Source: Balneolaceae bacterium
Lineage (GTDB): Bacteria > Bacteroidota > Rhodothermia > Balneolales > Balneolaceae
Reading direction: 5' to 3'
DNA: 19,210 nucleotides
NCBI GenBank assembly: GCA_021767245.1
Contig: JAASTO010000027.1
Location: 1 to 19,210, forward strand
Shown: piece by piece, positions 1 through 7,695 of the stretch
How positions within the stretch are numbered: position 1 is the first letter of the stretch
Layout of the letters: each line of letters starts with the position of its first letter
Made by a program: the position numbers and the translations under genes
Notes under the pieces: generated by a model
Told to the model about the DNA's origin: nothing
The model's database searches: none
The model's input: only the letters and a program-made list of their open reading frames with translations

Positions 1-1
1 C

Positions 2-124
2 TGCAATAACCCTGATTGTATTGAAAAGATCAGGTGTGCCACCAAAGACAGCATGTTTGACCTGATGAATCTTGAGGTTCAACCCAGAGGCGTTCAGATC
101 TCTGCCCGCAAAGAAATTGGATAA
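2..124 (+). CDS. C-terminal fragment of an unidentified protein
   Basis: Reading frame 2 is open from the window edge to a TAA at 122-124 and gives about 40 residues, beginning with a C-x4-C pair (CNNPDC) and ending in ...ISARKEIG. The other two plus-strand frames hit stops early. I do not recognise the family. The C-x4-C pair recalls the zinc-binding end of PyrI-like proteins, but the rest does not fit, so I give no function. It runs in the same direction as the reductase-kinase gene 80 bases downstream. It could be a chance open frame. Confidence 0.4.
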   Translation, partial: CNNPDCIEKIRCATKDSMFDLMNLEVQPRGVQISARKEIG

Positions 125-203
125 CTAATCCTGTATGAGTTTTTGATCTGTATCCTGCAAGTCATTGCTTGATGTATGAACCGTATGTGTAAATTGATTT
201 TTG

Positions 204-2477
204 ATGAGTAACAACGATAAATCCCGTATCCCCAAGTTTTATAAGTATAGTGTAGAGAACCGGCTGGATATTCTCCGTGAAAAGGAGATCTTAAATCAGG
301 AAGACTACGTTGCCCTTCGCGAACAAATGCATCTGCTTTCGCAGGATGATGCCGACAAGATGATCGAGAACGTGATCGGTGTGTTTGGCCTGCCCATGGG
401 ATTGGGACTGAATTTCCTGATCAATGAAAAGCCCTACATCGTGCCAATGGTAGTGGAAGAACCATCCATTTTGGCAGCAGTCAGTTCTGCGGCCAAGGTA
501 GTGCGTAATGCCGGTGGTTTTGAGGTTGAATCTGATGACCCGATACTGATCGGTCAGATACAGCTGGTGGATGTTCGGCATCCAATGAAAGTCCGGCATA
601 CCATTCTGCAGGAAAAGCAAGAGATCCTGAACCTGGCAAACAGCCTGCATCCTAACATGATTAAACGTGGTGGTGGTGCCATAGACCTTGAAGTGATGAT
701 CCATCAGCAGGATCGGCATCCGGGAAGTATGGTGGTTGTGCATCTACTGGTTGATACAAGGGATGCAATGGGAGCCAATCTGGTAAACAGTATGTGTGAA
801 GGTGTAGCTCCACTCATCGAAAAGATGTCAGGCTCAAAGGTATATCTGAGGATTTTATCAAATCTGACGGACCGGGCTATGGTTCGGGCAAAATGTGTGA
901 TCCCGACAAAGTATCTGGATTTTAACGATTCTTCCGGAAAGGAGGTTAGGGATGGGATCATTCGGGCAGCTGAGTTTGCCGCCATCGACCCATACCGGGC
1001 CTCAACCCACAACAAAGGGATCATGAATGGCATAGATCCGCTCGCCATTGCTACCGGTAACGATTGGCGGGCCATTGAAGCCGCCGCTCATGCCTATGCC
1101 TCAAGAAGCGGACGATATACCTCACTGACCAACTGGTTCAAAAATGAACAGGGTGATCTGGTGGGTACCATCGATATTCCTTTGAAAGTTGGAACTGTTG
1201 GCGGATCACTCAAATCCAATAAAGCGGTGGGCATTGCTCATCGGATCCTTGGGATCGAGTCGGCTACCGAGCTGGCTGAAGTAATGGGAGCGGTTGGGTT
1301 GGCCCAAAACTTTTCGGCTCTGCGTTCACTTGGAACTGAAGGTATTCAGCGTGGACATATGACCCTGCATGCGCGCAGTGTGGCAAGTACAGCCGGCGCT
1401 CCGGCAGAGCTATTTGAGGAAGTTCTTGAACGATTGGTGGAAAGTGGCGAGATAAAAGTCTGGAAAGCCAAAGAGATCATAGAAGACCTTCAAAAAGAAA
1501 AGAAGATCGGAACCATTTCGGCTCCCACTTTGGATAAAGATGGGGACATCTCGTTTGGTTACGGCAAGATCATTTTGACAGGCGAGCACTCCGTGGTCCA
1601 TGGCACTCATGCAGTTGCTGCCCCCATCACACTGAAGATGAAAGCAAAGGTCTGGGATCATGATAAAGGAGTCAGGCTACTGATCCCAAGATGGGGAGTT
1701 GAGCAGACCATAGAATTCGGAGCCGATCACAAATACTCCATTTACAAGTCCCTTGAAATGATCCTTGATCACCTTGATCTGAGGGATAAAGGCATGAATA
1801 TCGAAGTATTTCCAGAAGTACCAAGAGCAATGGGTATGGGAGGATCTGCTGCTTTGGCCGTAGCGATCATTCGCGCCTTGAGTAAACACTTTGAGCTTGG
1901 TCTGGGTGATGACGATGTAAGAAGATTGTCTTTTGAGTCTGAGGATATTGTGCACGGCGGAGCTTCTGGTATCGATAATACCGTATCGACCTATGGTAAC
2001 CTGATCGCCTTTCAAAAAGGTACTCCACCTGATATGCAGACCATCACTTTAAACGAATCTATTCCAATTGTGATCGGATTGAGTGGGGTTGAAAGCATGA
2101 CCTCCAAGATGGTGAAGCAGGTGCGTGAGCAGGCTGAGAAATATCCTAAATGGTATAAGCAGATATTCAATCAAATGGATGAGCTGGCCATTGCATCCAA
2201 AGCAGCTATTGAATTGCGTGAGCTTGATGAACTTGGTATGATCATGAACATGAATCATGGTTTCCTGAATATTTTAGGGGTTTCCTGTCCTGAGGTAGAA
2301 GAACTGGTTGAGATTGCCCGACAGAATGGAGCACTGGGTGCCAAACTGACCGGTGGCGGTGGCGGTGGAGCTATGATCGCCCTGTGTGATTCTGAAAAAA
2401 CTCAAAAGAACATTCAAAAGGAAATGCATCAGGCAGGATATGATGCACTTATTACAGAGATCAAAAGTAACAGCTGA
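204..2477 (+). CDS. Fused class II HMG-CoA reductase / mevalonate kinase
   Basis: One uninterrupted 757-residue frame joins two consecutive mevalonate-pathway enzymes. Residues 1 to about 430 are a complete class II (degradative-type) HMG-CoA reductase: the EEPS motif with Glu85/86, a DAMGAN motif, Lys271 in HNKGIMNG, Asp287 in TGNDW, and catalytic His385 in RGHMTLHAR. Residues about 450-757 are a GHMP-family mevalonate kinase: GEHSVVHG (460-467), the ATP-binding loop around 540-549 (PRAMGMGGSA), catalytic Asp591 in GGASGIDN, and motif 3 from Lys714 with a run of six glycines. Both halves have normal family length, so this is a true bifunctional enzyme and not a broken gene. It would convert HMG-CoA to mevalonate and then phosphomevalonate in the cytoplasm, for isoprenoid synthesis. 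I chose ATG 204 over the in-frame TTG 201. No strong Shine-Dalgarno site is visible. Confidence 0.93.
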   Translation: MSNNDKSRIPKFYKYSVENRLDILREKEILNQEDYVALREQMHLLSQDDADKMIENVIGVFGLPMGLGLNFLINEKPYIVPMVVEEPSILAAVSSAAKVVRNAGGFEVESDDPILIGQIQLVDVRHPMKVRHTILQEKQEILNLANSLHPNMIKRGGGAIDLEVMIHQQDRHPGSMVVVHLLVDTRDAMGANLVNSMCEGVAPLIEKMSGSKVYLRILSNLTDRAMVRAKCVIPTKYLDFNDSSGKEVRDGIIRAAEFAAIDPYRASTHNKGIMNGIDPLAIATGNDWRAIEAAAHAYASRSGRYTSLTNWFKNEQGDLVGTIDIPLKVGTVGGSLKSNKAVGIAHRILGIESATELAEVMGAVGLAQNFSALRSLGTEGIQRGHMTLHARSVASTAGAPAELFEEVLERLVESGEIKVWKAKEIIEDLQKEKKIGTISAPTLDKDGDISFGYGKIILTGEHSVVHGTHAVAAPITLKMKAKVWDHDKGVRLLIPRWGVEQTIEFGADHKYSIYKSLEMILDHLDLRDKGMNIEVFPEVPRAMGMGGSAALAVAIIRALSKHFELGLGDDDVRRLSFESEDIVHGGASGIDNTVSTYGNLIAFQKGTPPDMQTITLNESIPIVIGLSGVESMTSKMVKQVREQAEKYPKWYKQIFNQMDELAIASKAAIELRELDELGMIMNMNHGFLNILGVSCPEVEELVEIARQNGALGAKLTGGGGGGAMIALCDSEKTQKNIQKEMHQAGYDALITEIKSNS

Positions 2478-2549
2478 TATACATCCTGTTTTCCGGATCA
2501 GGTAATGTAGCCTCATCTCAACAGCTTCATATTAAGTACACATAACAAA

Positions 2550-2606
2550 TGCAAATTCAGTTAAATGGAATGGACCATCATTCCGCGAATGAATCAAGAA
2601 TTTGCA
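2550..2606 (+). promoter_or_regulatory. Nested stem structure in the leader of the U32 gene
   Basis: TGCAAATTC (2550-2558) is the exact reverse complement of GAATTTGCA (2598-2606). Inside this 9-bp outer stem sits GGAATG (2567-2572) pairing with CATTCC (2579-2584) around a 6-base loop. The structure ends 7 bases before the ATG at 2614, so in RNA it would lie right at the ribosome binding region. It could be a translational control element or an operator. The pairing is seen directly; the function is inferred. Confidence 0.4.
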
Positions 2607-2613
2607 CTGACCT

Positions 2614-3891
2614 ATGAGTACACTATTAAAAGAGACCCTTCCGGAAACAAAAGATCTACAAAGAAAAACAGAGATCATGGCTCCGGCGGGTGACTGGGCT
2701 TCGTTGAGAGCGGCCATTCAGGGAGGAGCGGGATCGGTTTATTTTGGGATCGAACAGCTAAATATGCGGGCTCGTGCCAGTAATAATTTCACGATGGATG
2801 ATCTTCCCGAGATCGCTGAACTGGCAAGAAATGAAAATATACGTACCTATCTGACGCTGAATACCGTGCTGTACGATCACGACCTGCCATTGATGAAGCG
2901 CATTATAGATGCAGTGAAAGAACATGGAATTACCGCCATCATAGCAGCAGATCAGGCTGCCATTTCGTATGCGGCAAAACAGGGAGTGGAAGTGCATATA
3001 TCGACTCAAGCCAATATTTCAAATATTGAGATGGTGGAATTTTACAGCCACTTTGCGGATGTCATGGTCCTTGCGAGGGAGCTCAGCCTGGGGCAAATGA
3101 AGAAGATCGTGGAAGGCGTTAAGGAAAGACATATAACGGGCCCTTCCGGTAAGCCGGTTCAGATCGAGGTATTTGCCCATGGGGCTCTTTGTATGGCGGT
3201 ATCCGGTAAATGTTATTTGAGTCTACACACCTATAATTCATCGGCGAACAGAGGGGCTTGTAAACAAAATTGCCGACACGCTTACCGGGTGACAAATGAT
3301 GAGGGAGAAGAGCTGGTGGTTGATAATGAGTATATCATGTCGCCCAAAGATCTGTGCACGATCGATTTTATGGATCTGCTGCTGGATACCGGCGTGGAAG
3401 TTCTGAAAATTGAAGGACGTGGCCGTTCGCCCGAGTATGTCAAAACCGTAACCCGTTGCTACAGGGAAGCGGCCGAAGCCGTAGCAAATGGTACTTTTTC
3501 AAAAGAAAAAGTTGACGGCTGGAAAAAAGACCTTGAATGGGTATACAACCGGGGTTTCTGGGACGGATATTATCTTGGAAGGAGACTTGGAGAGTGGAGT
3601 GAGGTCCACGGTTCAGCAGCAACCAAAGAAAAACGATTTATCGGCAAAGTACTCCATTACTATCCGAAAGCTGAGGTGGCGCATGTGCGTATCAAGGCCG
3701 GAAGACTGAGCAAAGATGACAAACTGCTTATCATTGGGAATAAAACGGGAGTAGCTGAGCCAAATATTCATTCTATCTGGATGGAAGATATCCCTGTCGA
3801 TAGCGTTGAAAAAGGCAACGATTGTACACTTAAAATAGATTGCGTTGTTGAGGACGGAGACAAGATCTATGTGTGGGAGGACAAGCAATAA
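2614..3891 (+). CDS. Peptidase U32 family protein, probable tRNA/rRNA hydroxylation (TrhP/RlhA-like)
   Basis: This 425-residue cytoplasmic protein starts with the U32 signature MAPAGDWASLRAAI and YFG (about residues 22-45), followed by a TIM-barrel-like region. It carries the family's four conserved cysteines: Cys193, Cys200, Cys216 and Cys220 (HGALC...GKC...GAC-x3-C). In characterised U32 proteins such as UbiU/UbiV these hold a [4Fe-4S] cluster. The motif LKIEGRGRSPEYV (about 267-279) is also typical. Length and C-terminal beta domain fit the bacterial TrhP/YegQ group, which makes 5-hydroxyuridine in tRNA, rather than true proteases. The stop codon overlaps the ATG of a ferredoxin gene by one base, so an iron-sulfur electron donor is probably co-translated. 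The exact substrate (tRNA or 23S rRNA) cannot be read from the sequence. Confidence 0.88.
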   Translation: MSTLLKETLPETKDLQRKTEIMAPAGDWASLRAAIQGGAGSVYFGIEQLNMRARASNNFTMDDLPEIAELARNENIRTYLTLNTVLYDHDLPLMKRIIDAVKEHGITAIIAADQAAISYAAKQGVEVHISTQANISNIEMVEFYSHFADVMVLARELSLGQMKKIVEGVKERHITGPSGKPVQIEVFAHGALCMAVSGKCYLSLHTYNSSANRGACKQNCRHAYRVTNDEGEELVVDNEYIMSPKDLCTIDFMDLLLDTGVEVLKIEGRGRSPEYVKTVTRCYREAAEAVANGTFSKEKVDGWKKDLEWVYNRGFWDGYYLGRRLGEWSEVHGSAATKEKRFIGKVLHYYPKAEVAHVRIKAGRLSKDDKLLIIGNKTGVAEPNIHSIWMEDIPVDSVEKGNDCTLKIDCVVEDGDKIYVWEDKQ

Positions 3892-4112
3892 TGCGGATCA
3901 CATTTTACAGAGATCGATGTATAGGATGTAATTACTGCGTGGAAGCCTGGCCCGAACGATGGCAAATGTCAAAGCGTGACGGGAAGTGTGTACTTATCGG
4001 AGGTAAGAAAAAGGGAAAAGTCTTTTCAGTTGAGGCGGGTGAATTTGAGAGGGAATTGAATGAGCGGGCAGAAGAAGTCTGTCCGGTAAACGCTATCAGA
4101 GTCAGTAAATAA
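3891..4112 (+). CDS. Single-cluster [4Fe-4S] ferredoxin
   Basis: This 73-residue protein has Cys10-x2-Cys13-x2-Cys16 followed by a remote Cys64-Pro, the ligand set of a one-cluster bacterial ferredoxin. The position that would be a fourth Cys in a two-cluster ferredoxin is Trp20, as expected when only one cluster remains. There is one additional Cys33. I chose ATG 3891, which overlaps the preceding TAA as TAATG, because GGGAGG at 3875-3880 gives a well-placed ribosome site. A GTG at 3873 would add six residues. The overlap with the U32 gene suggests translational coupling and a role in electron supply to that enzyme. That role is inference. Confidence 0.85.
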   Translation: MRITFYRDRCIGCNYCVEAWPERWQMSKRDGKCVLIGGKKKGKVFSVEAGEFERELNERAEEVCPVNAIRVSK

Positions 4113-4163
4113 TTCTCACTTTTTGGTGATAACAGCGACTCGCTCAAACACCCCCTTAAGTTA

Positions 4164-4179
4164 TGTGACCAATGTCACA
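4164..4179. promoter_or_regulatory. CRP/FNR-type palindrome (TGTGA-N6-TCACA)
   Basis: TGTGAC-CAAT-GTCACA is a perfect inverted repeat matching the classical CRP half-sites TGTGA and TCACA with 6-base spacing. It lies 155 bases upstream of the ArsR-rhodanese start, in the 221-base gap after the ferredoxin. A CRP/FNR-family activator is a plausible binder. No such regulator is encoded in the window. Confidence 0.5.
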
Positions 4180-4187
4180 GAGTTGCC

Positions 4188-4199
4188 TTAACCGGTTAA
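4188..4199. promoter_or_regulatory. Perfect 12-bp palindrome TTAACCGGTTAA
   Basis: A self-complementary 12-mer lies 8 bases after the CRP-like site in the same intergenic region. It could be a second operator in the promoter of the ArsR-rhodanese gene. Function is inferred only from symmetry and position. Confidence 0.3.
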
Positions 4200-4258
4200 T
4201 TTCATCATTTCCATAAGTATAGTAAATACAATATATAATGAGGTAGTAAAATGCCAAT

Positions 4259-4290
4259 AACTTCATTCAATAAATTTATTGAATGAAGTT
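4259..4290. promoter_or_regulatory. 32-bp perfect palindrome, candidate operator of the ArsR-rhodanese regulator
   Basis: Positions 4259-4274 (AACTTCATTCAATAAA) are the exact reverse complement of 4275-4290, with no spacer. The AT-rich dyad centred 59 bases before the ATG at 4334 has the size and composition of ArsR/SmtB-type operators, and autoregulation is the norm in that family. A TATAAT-like hexamer (4234-4239) lies just upstream. An alternative is a hairpin in the 5' leader RNA. Confidence 0.55.
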
Positions 4291-4333
4291 TAAAGACTGT
4301 GTATTCTTTATCGCATTAAAAAATTAATGATCA

Positions 4334-4990
4334 ATGAAAACACGCGAGTTCAAAAAGAAATTATATAAGCAGTTGGCGGTGGTCACCAAGGCGCTGTCTA
4401 ACCCTACACGACTCGAGATACTGGATCTGATCGCGCAAGGACCGGTTCCCGTAGAGTACATTGCCGAACATATTGATCAACCGGTAGCCAATGCTTCACA
4501 ACACCTTCAGGTTTTGAAGAAATCCGGTTTGGTTGAAACTGAACGGAAGGGGAAGTACAACTATTATCAGCTTGCAGGAAAGCAGGTGTATGATGTATGG
4601 AATTCTCTGAGGGCCATTGGGTTCTCAAGAAATTCTGAGATCGAAGATCTTCTGAACGATTATCGCAGTAAGAAGTCAGGGTTGAAAACTATATCGAGGG
4701 ATGAGCTTCTGAGGAAAATGGAGGAAGATGATGTATATCTCATCGATGTTCGTCCATCTGAGGAATTTGAATTAGGGCATATCAAGAATGCTGTTTCTCT
4801 TCCGAAAGTGGAGTTAGGGGAGCGCCTCGATGAATTACCAAAAGACAAAGAAGTTGTAGCCTATTGCCGGGGCCCACTTTGCCTGATGGCAGATGAGGCT
4901 GTTCGGTTTTTGAAGGAAAACGGATTTAATGCAGTCAGGTTAGATGAGGGTTTTCCTGAATGGAAAGCCATCGATCTGCCGGTAGATTGA
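4334..4990 (+). CDS. ArsR-family repressor fused to a rhodanese domain
   Basis: This 218-residue protein has two domains. Residues about 8-95 form an ArsR winged helix (ALSNPTRLEILDLI, then the recognition helix region VANASQHLQVLKKSGLV and the wing ETERKGKYNYYQL). Residues about 115-216 form a rhodanese domain with DVRPSEEFELGHI and the active-site loop Cys178-R-G-P-L-Cys183. The DNA-binding half contains no cysteine at all, so the usual ArsR metal site (CxCx) is missing. The two rhodanese cysteines are the likely sensors, for instance through persulfide or disulfide formation. It lies directly upstream of a TolC/adaptor/RND set that it probably represses, and below a strong palindrome. Family placement is firm; the inducer is inferred. 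Confidence 0.88.
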   Translation: MKTREFKKKLYKQLAVVTKALSNPTRLEILDLIAQGPVPVEYIAEHIDQPVANASQHLQVLKKSGLVETERKGKYNYYQLAGKQVYDVWNSLRAIGFSRNSEIEDLLNDYRSKKSGLKTISRDELLRKMEEDDVYLIDVRPSEEFELGHIKNAVSLPKVELGERLDELPKDKEVVAYCRGPLCLMADEAVRFLKENGFNAVRLDEGFPEWKAIDLPVD

Positions 4991-5100
4991 TCAATAAAGA
5001 TATTATTAAACAAATAAAGGTAAACATGGATAAAGCAAAATGTTTGGTAAGGTTATACCTGGGGTTCCGGTAATACACTTCCTTCAGATCTTTGTAAATG

Positions 5101-5128
5101 TCGGCTGGGTCACGCTACGTTAAGCCGA
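5101..5128 (+). terminator. Weak hairpin between the regulator and tolC
   Basis: TCGGCT (5101-5106) pairs with AGCCGA (5123-5128) and is followed by an A/T-rich stretch (AAATAAATTTTATAA). It could end or attenuate the regulator transcript before tolC. The stem is only six base pairs with a 16-base loop, so support is weak. The rest of the 175-base gap shows nothing clear. Confidence 0.22.
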
Positions 5129-5165
5129 AAATAAATTTTATAACTAACTAAAAAAAATCATTAAG

Positions 5166-6530
5166 ATGAATTACAAAAATTCATATCTACTAAAGGTATA
5201 TCTGCTTACAGCTTTGTTAGCCATGCCTTTTCAGTTATTTGCACAGTATCAGGCATCACCTGATCAGGTCTTGTCACTTTCATTGCAGGAAGCGATGGAG
5301 TTAGCCGTTGATCAAAATTTTAGACTGGAGCAGGCAGGCTACGATGTGGACAAAACCAAAGCTCAATTCCGGCAAACAAATGCCGTGTTTCTGCCTCAGG
5401 TCTCGTTCGAGTACAACGCTATTTCAACCGATGACCCATTAAATGTATTTGGGTTTAAATTGAAACAGGAAGTGGTCTCTCAACAGGATTTCAATCCGGT
5501 TTTGCTGAATGATCCGGATGCCTATGAAAATTACAGTGCCAAATTTGAAGTTCGTCAGCCACTGATCAACCCAGACATGTTCCTGCAGAGAAGTGCGATG
5601 AAAAGTCAGCTTAATTCAGTAAACGAGCAGCTGGAAGGCACAAAGAATTATGTACGCTATCAGGTGCGCCAGCAATACTACAACCTGATCCTGCATATTG
5701 AGCAGATCGAGGTACTTGAATCGGCTCTGAAAACAGCCGGTGAGCATCGAAGACAGGCACAAAACTATTTTGAAGAAGGGCTGATCAGCAAAGAGGACTA
5801 TTTATCCGCCAAAGTTTATGAACTGGATATGGAGAGCCGCATGCTTCAAACAAAAAATGCGCTGGATAAGGTACAGGAAGATATGGCCTTGCTGCTTGGT
5901 CTTGAGGGGGATATAACGGTTCAACCAACCGACGAACTGAATTACGAATTACAGGCAGATGCCGCCGTAGCAACCAACGACTTTGAAGTAAATAATGCTC
6001 AAACGCGCGCCATTGATTACAAAGTTCAGGCAGCCAAAAAAATGGTCAGGGCATCGGAATTCAGCTTCATTCCAAAGATCAACTTGTTTGGGAGTTACGA
6101 ATTCAATGATAATGATTTCGCAGGCTTCGATGCCTCTTCATACATGATCGGGGCCAATTTGAGATGGGATATTTTCTCCGGCTTCAGCAAAGTAGGCAAA
6201 GTAATGGAAGCCAAAGCAGATTACCGAAAAGCCCAAAGCATGCAGGAAAGTCACAGGCTGGATCAGGAAAATAAGGTTCGTCAGGCTATGCGGTCGATCG
6301 ACCATGCCACCAAACAGATCGCATTAACGGAACAGGCCATCGAGCAATCCACCGAAGATGTAAAGATCCGCACCAACCGATATGTGGAAGGAATGGAAAG
6401 AACCACTGACCTGCTGGAAGCAGAAACCAAATTAGCTGAAGCCAAACTGAAAAATGTGATGGCCCTGTATCAGTACAACATGAGCATTGCTGCCCTTGAA
6501 ATGCTGCTCGAAAATGATCTTAAAAATTAA
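5166..6530 (+). CDS. TolC-family outer-membrane efflux channel
   Basis: This 454-residue protein has a signal peptide (hydrophobic segment about 8-25, probable cleavage after LFA at residue 26). Two repeated OEP-type halves of long heptad-like alpha-helices follow, beginning with LSLQEAMELAVDQNFRLEQA and ending with the conserved tail of the family (LLEAETKLAEAKLKNVMALYQYNMS). It would form the trimeric outer-membrane duct of a tripartite pump. The adaptor and RND permease follow in the same direction with short gaps, so they are likely co-transcribed. No clear Shine-Dalgarno site precedes the ATG. Confidence 0.92.
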   Translation: MNYKNSYLLKVYLLTALLAMPFQLFAQYQASPDQVLSLSLQEAMELAVDQNFRLEQAGYDVDKTKAQFRQTNAVFLPQVSFEYNAISTDDPLNVFGFKLKQEVVSQQDFNPVLLNDPDAYENYSAKFEVRQPLINPDMFLQRSAMKSQLNSVNEQLEGTKNYVRYQVRQQYYNLILHIEQIEVLESALKTAGEHRRQAQNYFEEGLISKEDYLSAKVYELDMESRMLQTKNALDKVQEDMALLLGLEGDITVQPTDELNYELQADAAVATNDFEVNNAQTRAIDYKVQAAKKMVRASEFSFIPKINLFGSYEFNDNDFAGFDASSYMIGANLRWDIFSGFSKVGKVMEAKADYRKAQSMQESHRLDQENKVRQAMRSIDHATKQIALTEQAIEQSTEDVKIRTNRYVEGMERTTDLLEAETKLAEAKLKNVMALYQYNMSIAALEMLLENDLKN

Positions 6531-6573
6531 CCGACTAACACGAACTACAATGAATTATTTATTAAAAGACCAT

Positions 6574-7647
6574 ATGAAAACTCTTTCGACACTGCTGGCA
6601 CTTACATTTTTGATCACAGCAGCCACCGGATGCAGTTCAGAAACAGAAACTATTGAAAACACTCGATCTGTGAATGTTAAGGTTGAGACAGCCTCTAACA
6701 CCTTGTCTGCTTCAACGCAGTCTTTCCCAGGCCTGGTGGAAAGTGATAATCAGGCTAGCCTGAGCACGATCGTTATGGGAACAGTAACGGAAGTGCCTGT
6801 TGAGGTGGGTGAACAAGTAAATAAAGGTGATGTGCTGATCCGGATCAAAGACGATCAGATCCTGGCGCAGAAATCACAGCTCGAAGCCAACATGGTTCAG
6901 GCCAAAGCCAACCTTGAGAACACCGAGAAGAATTATAACCGGATCAAAAACCTGTATGCAGAGGAAAGTGCAACTTCCAAAGAACTGGATGATATTTCAA
7001 CCATGTATGAGATCGCAAAAGCCAATATGGATGCACTGAATGCCCGTATGAATGAAGTGAACGAAATGCTGGCATACACAACCATTCGCGCTCCATTTGA
7101 CGGCATCGTGGCGCGTAAGTTTGTGGCAGTAGGCGATATGGCCGCACCGGGGCATCCATTGGTGGCCGTTGCAGATCCTGGAGAAATCAAGATCACAGCA
7201 AACGTACCTGAGCAGTGGATCGGTGAGATTTCTGAAGGGGATGAAGTGAACGTAAGTATTGAATCAGCCGGAATTTATAACGCAGCAGCAACTCTGATTG
7301 CCGTAAGTGAGGCCGGTGACCCTATGAGCCGACAGTATGCCGTGGAAGCTAAACTTGAGGATGCTGAGCTCTCGTCTAAATTAAAAACAGGCATGTTCGC
7401 GCAGGTTGGGATGAACTTAGGTTCTAACGAAGCTCTTTACATTCCTAAAACAGCACTTGTTACAAGGGGACAGCTAACCGGGGTTTATACTTTAACGGAC
7501 GATAATAAGGCTGTACTAAGATGGGTACGCCTGGGACAAAGCTCAGGAGATCGGGTTGAGGTTCTGTCCGGTTTAACAGCGGGTGAGCCATACGTAACAG
7601 AAGCAAATGAAGAACTCAGACAGGGTTTTAAACTGAACGTTCAGTAG
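6574..7647 (+). CDS. RND periplasmic adaptor (membrane fusion lipoprotein)
   Basis: This is an HlyD/MexA-type adaptor. A lipoprotein signal ends in TAATGC-SS, placing the acylated Cys at residue 20 from the chosen ATG. It is followed by the first lipoyl half (GTVTEVPVEVGEQVNKGDVL), a coiled-coil hairpin of about 80 residues, the second lipoyl half (TTIRAPFDGIVARKFVAVGD), a beta-barrel and a membrane-proximal domain. It links TolC to the permease in the periplasm. ATG 6574 gives a compact lipoprotein signal; ATG 6550, 19 bases after tolC, adds eight residues and is also possible. The frame stays open further upstream inside tolC, but that would wreck the signal peptide. Confidence 0.9.
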   Translation: MKTLSTLLALTFLITAATGCSSETETIENTRSVNVKVETASNTLSASTQSFPGLVESDNQASLSTIVMGTVTEVPVEVGEQVNKGDVLIRIKDDQILAQKSQLEANMVQAKANLENTEKNYNRIKNLYAEESATSKELDDISTMYEIAKANMDALNARMNEVNEMLAYTTIRAPFDGIVARKFVAVGDMAAPGHPLVAVADPGEIKITANVPEQWIGEISEGDEVNVSIESAGIYNAAATLIAVSEAGDPMSRQYAVEAKLEDAELSSKLKTGMFAQVGMNLGSNEALYIPKTALVTRGQLTGVYTLTDDNKAVLRWVRLGQSSGDRVEVLSGLTAGEPYVTEANEELRQGFKLNVQ

Positions 7648-7695
7648 ATAGATCTGTATATCACACAATCAAGAATTTTAAGAATATAGAATAAA

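Noticed and set aside
291..1075. Long open frames on the minus strand inside the reductase-kinase gene
   Set aside because: They lie opposite a gene whose protein matches known enzymes motif by motif, and their translations show no recognisable domain. The same holds for the minus-strand frames within the pump, nirK and other plus-strand genes.
2614..3891. U32 protein as a collagenase-like protease
   Set aside because: The family name is historical. The four-Cys pattern and length fit the RNA-hydroxylation and iron-sulfur members.
3918..3953. Ferredoxin seemingly missing the fourth Cys of CxxCxxCxxxCP (Trp20 instead)
   Set aside because: Single-cluster ferredoxins take their fourth ligand from the remote Cys-Pro, here Cys64, so the site is complete.
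5026..5073. Fifteen-codon frame as a real gene
   Set aside because: It is too short and carries no recognisable motif. It is kept only as a low-interest observation about the leader.
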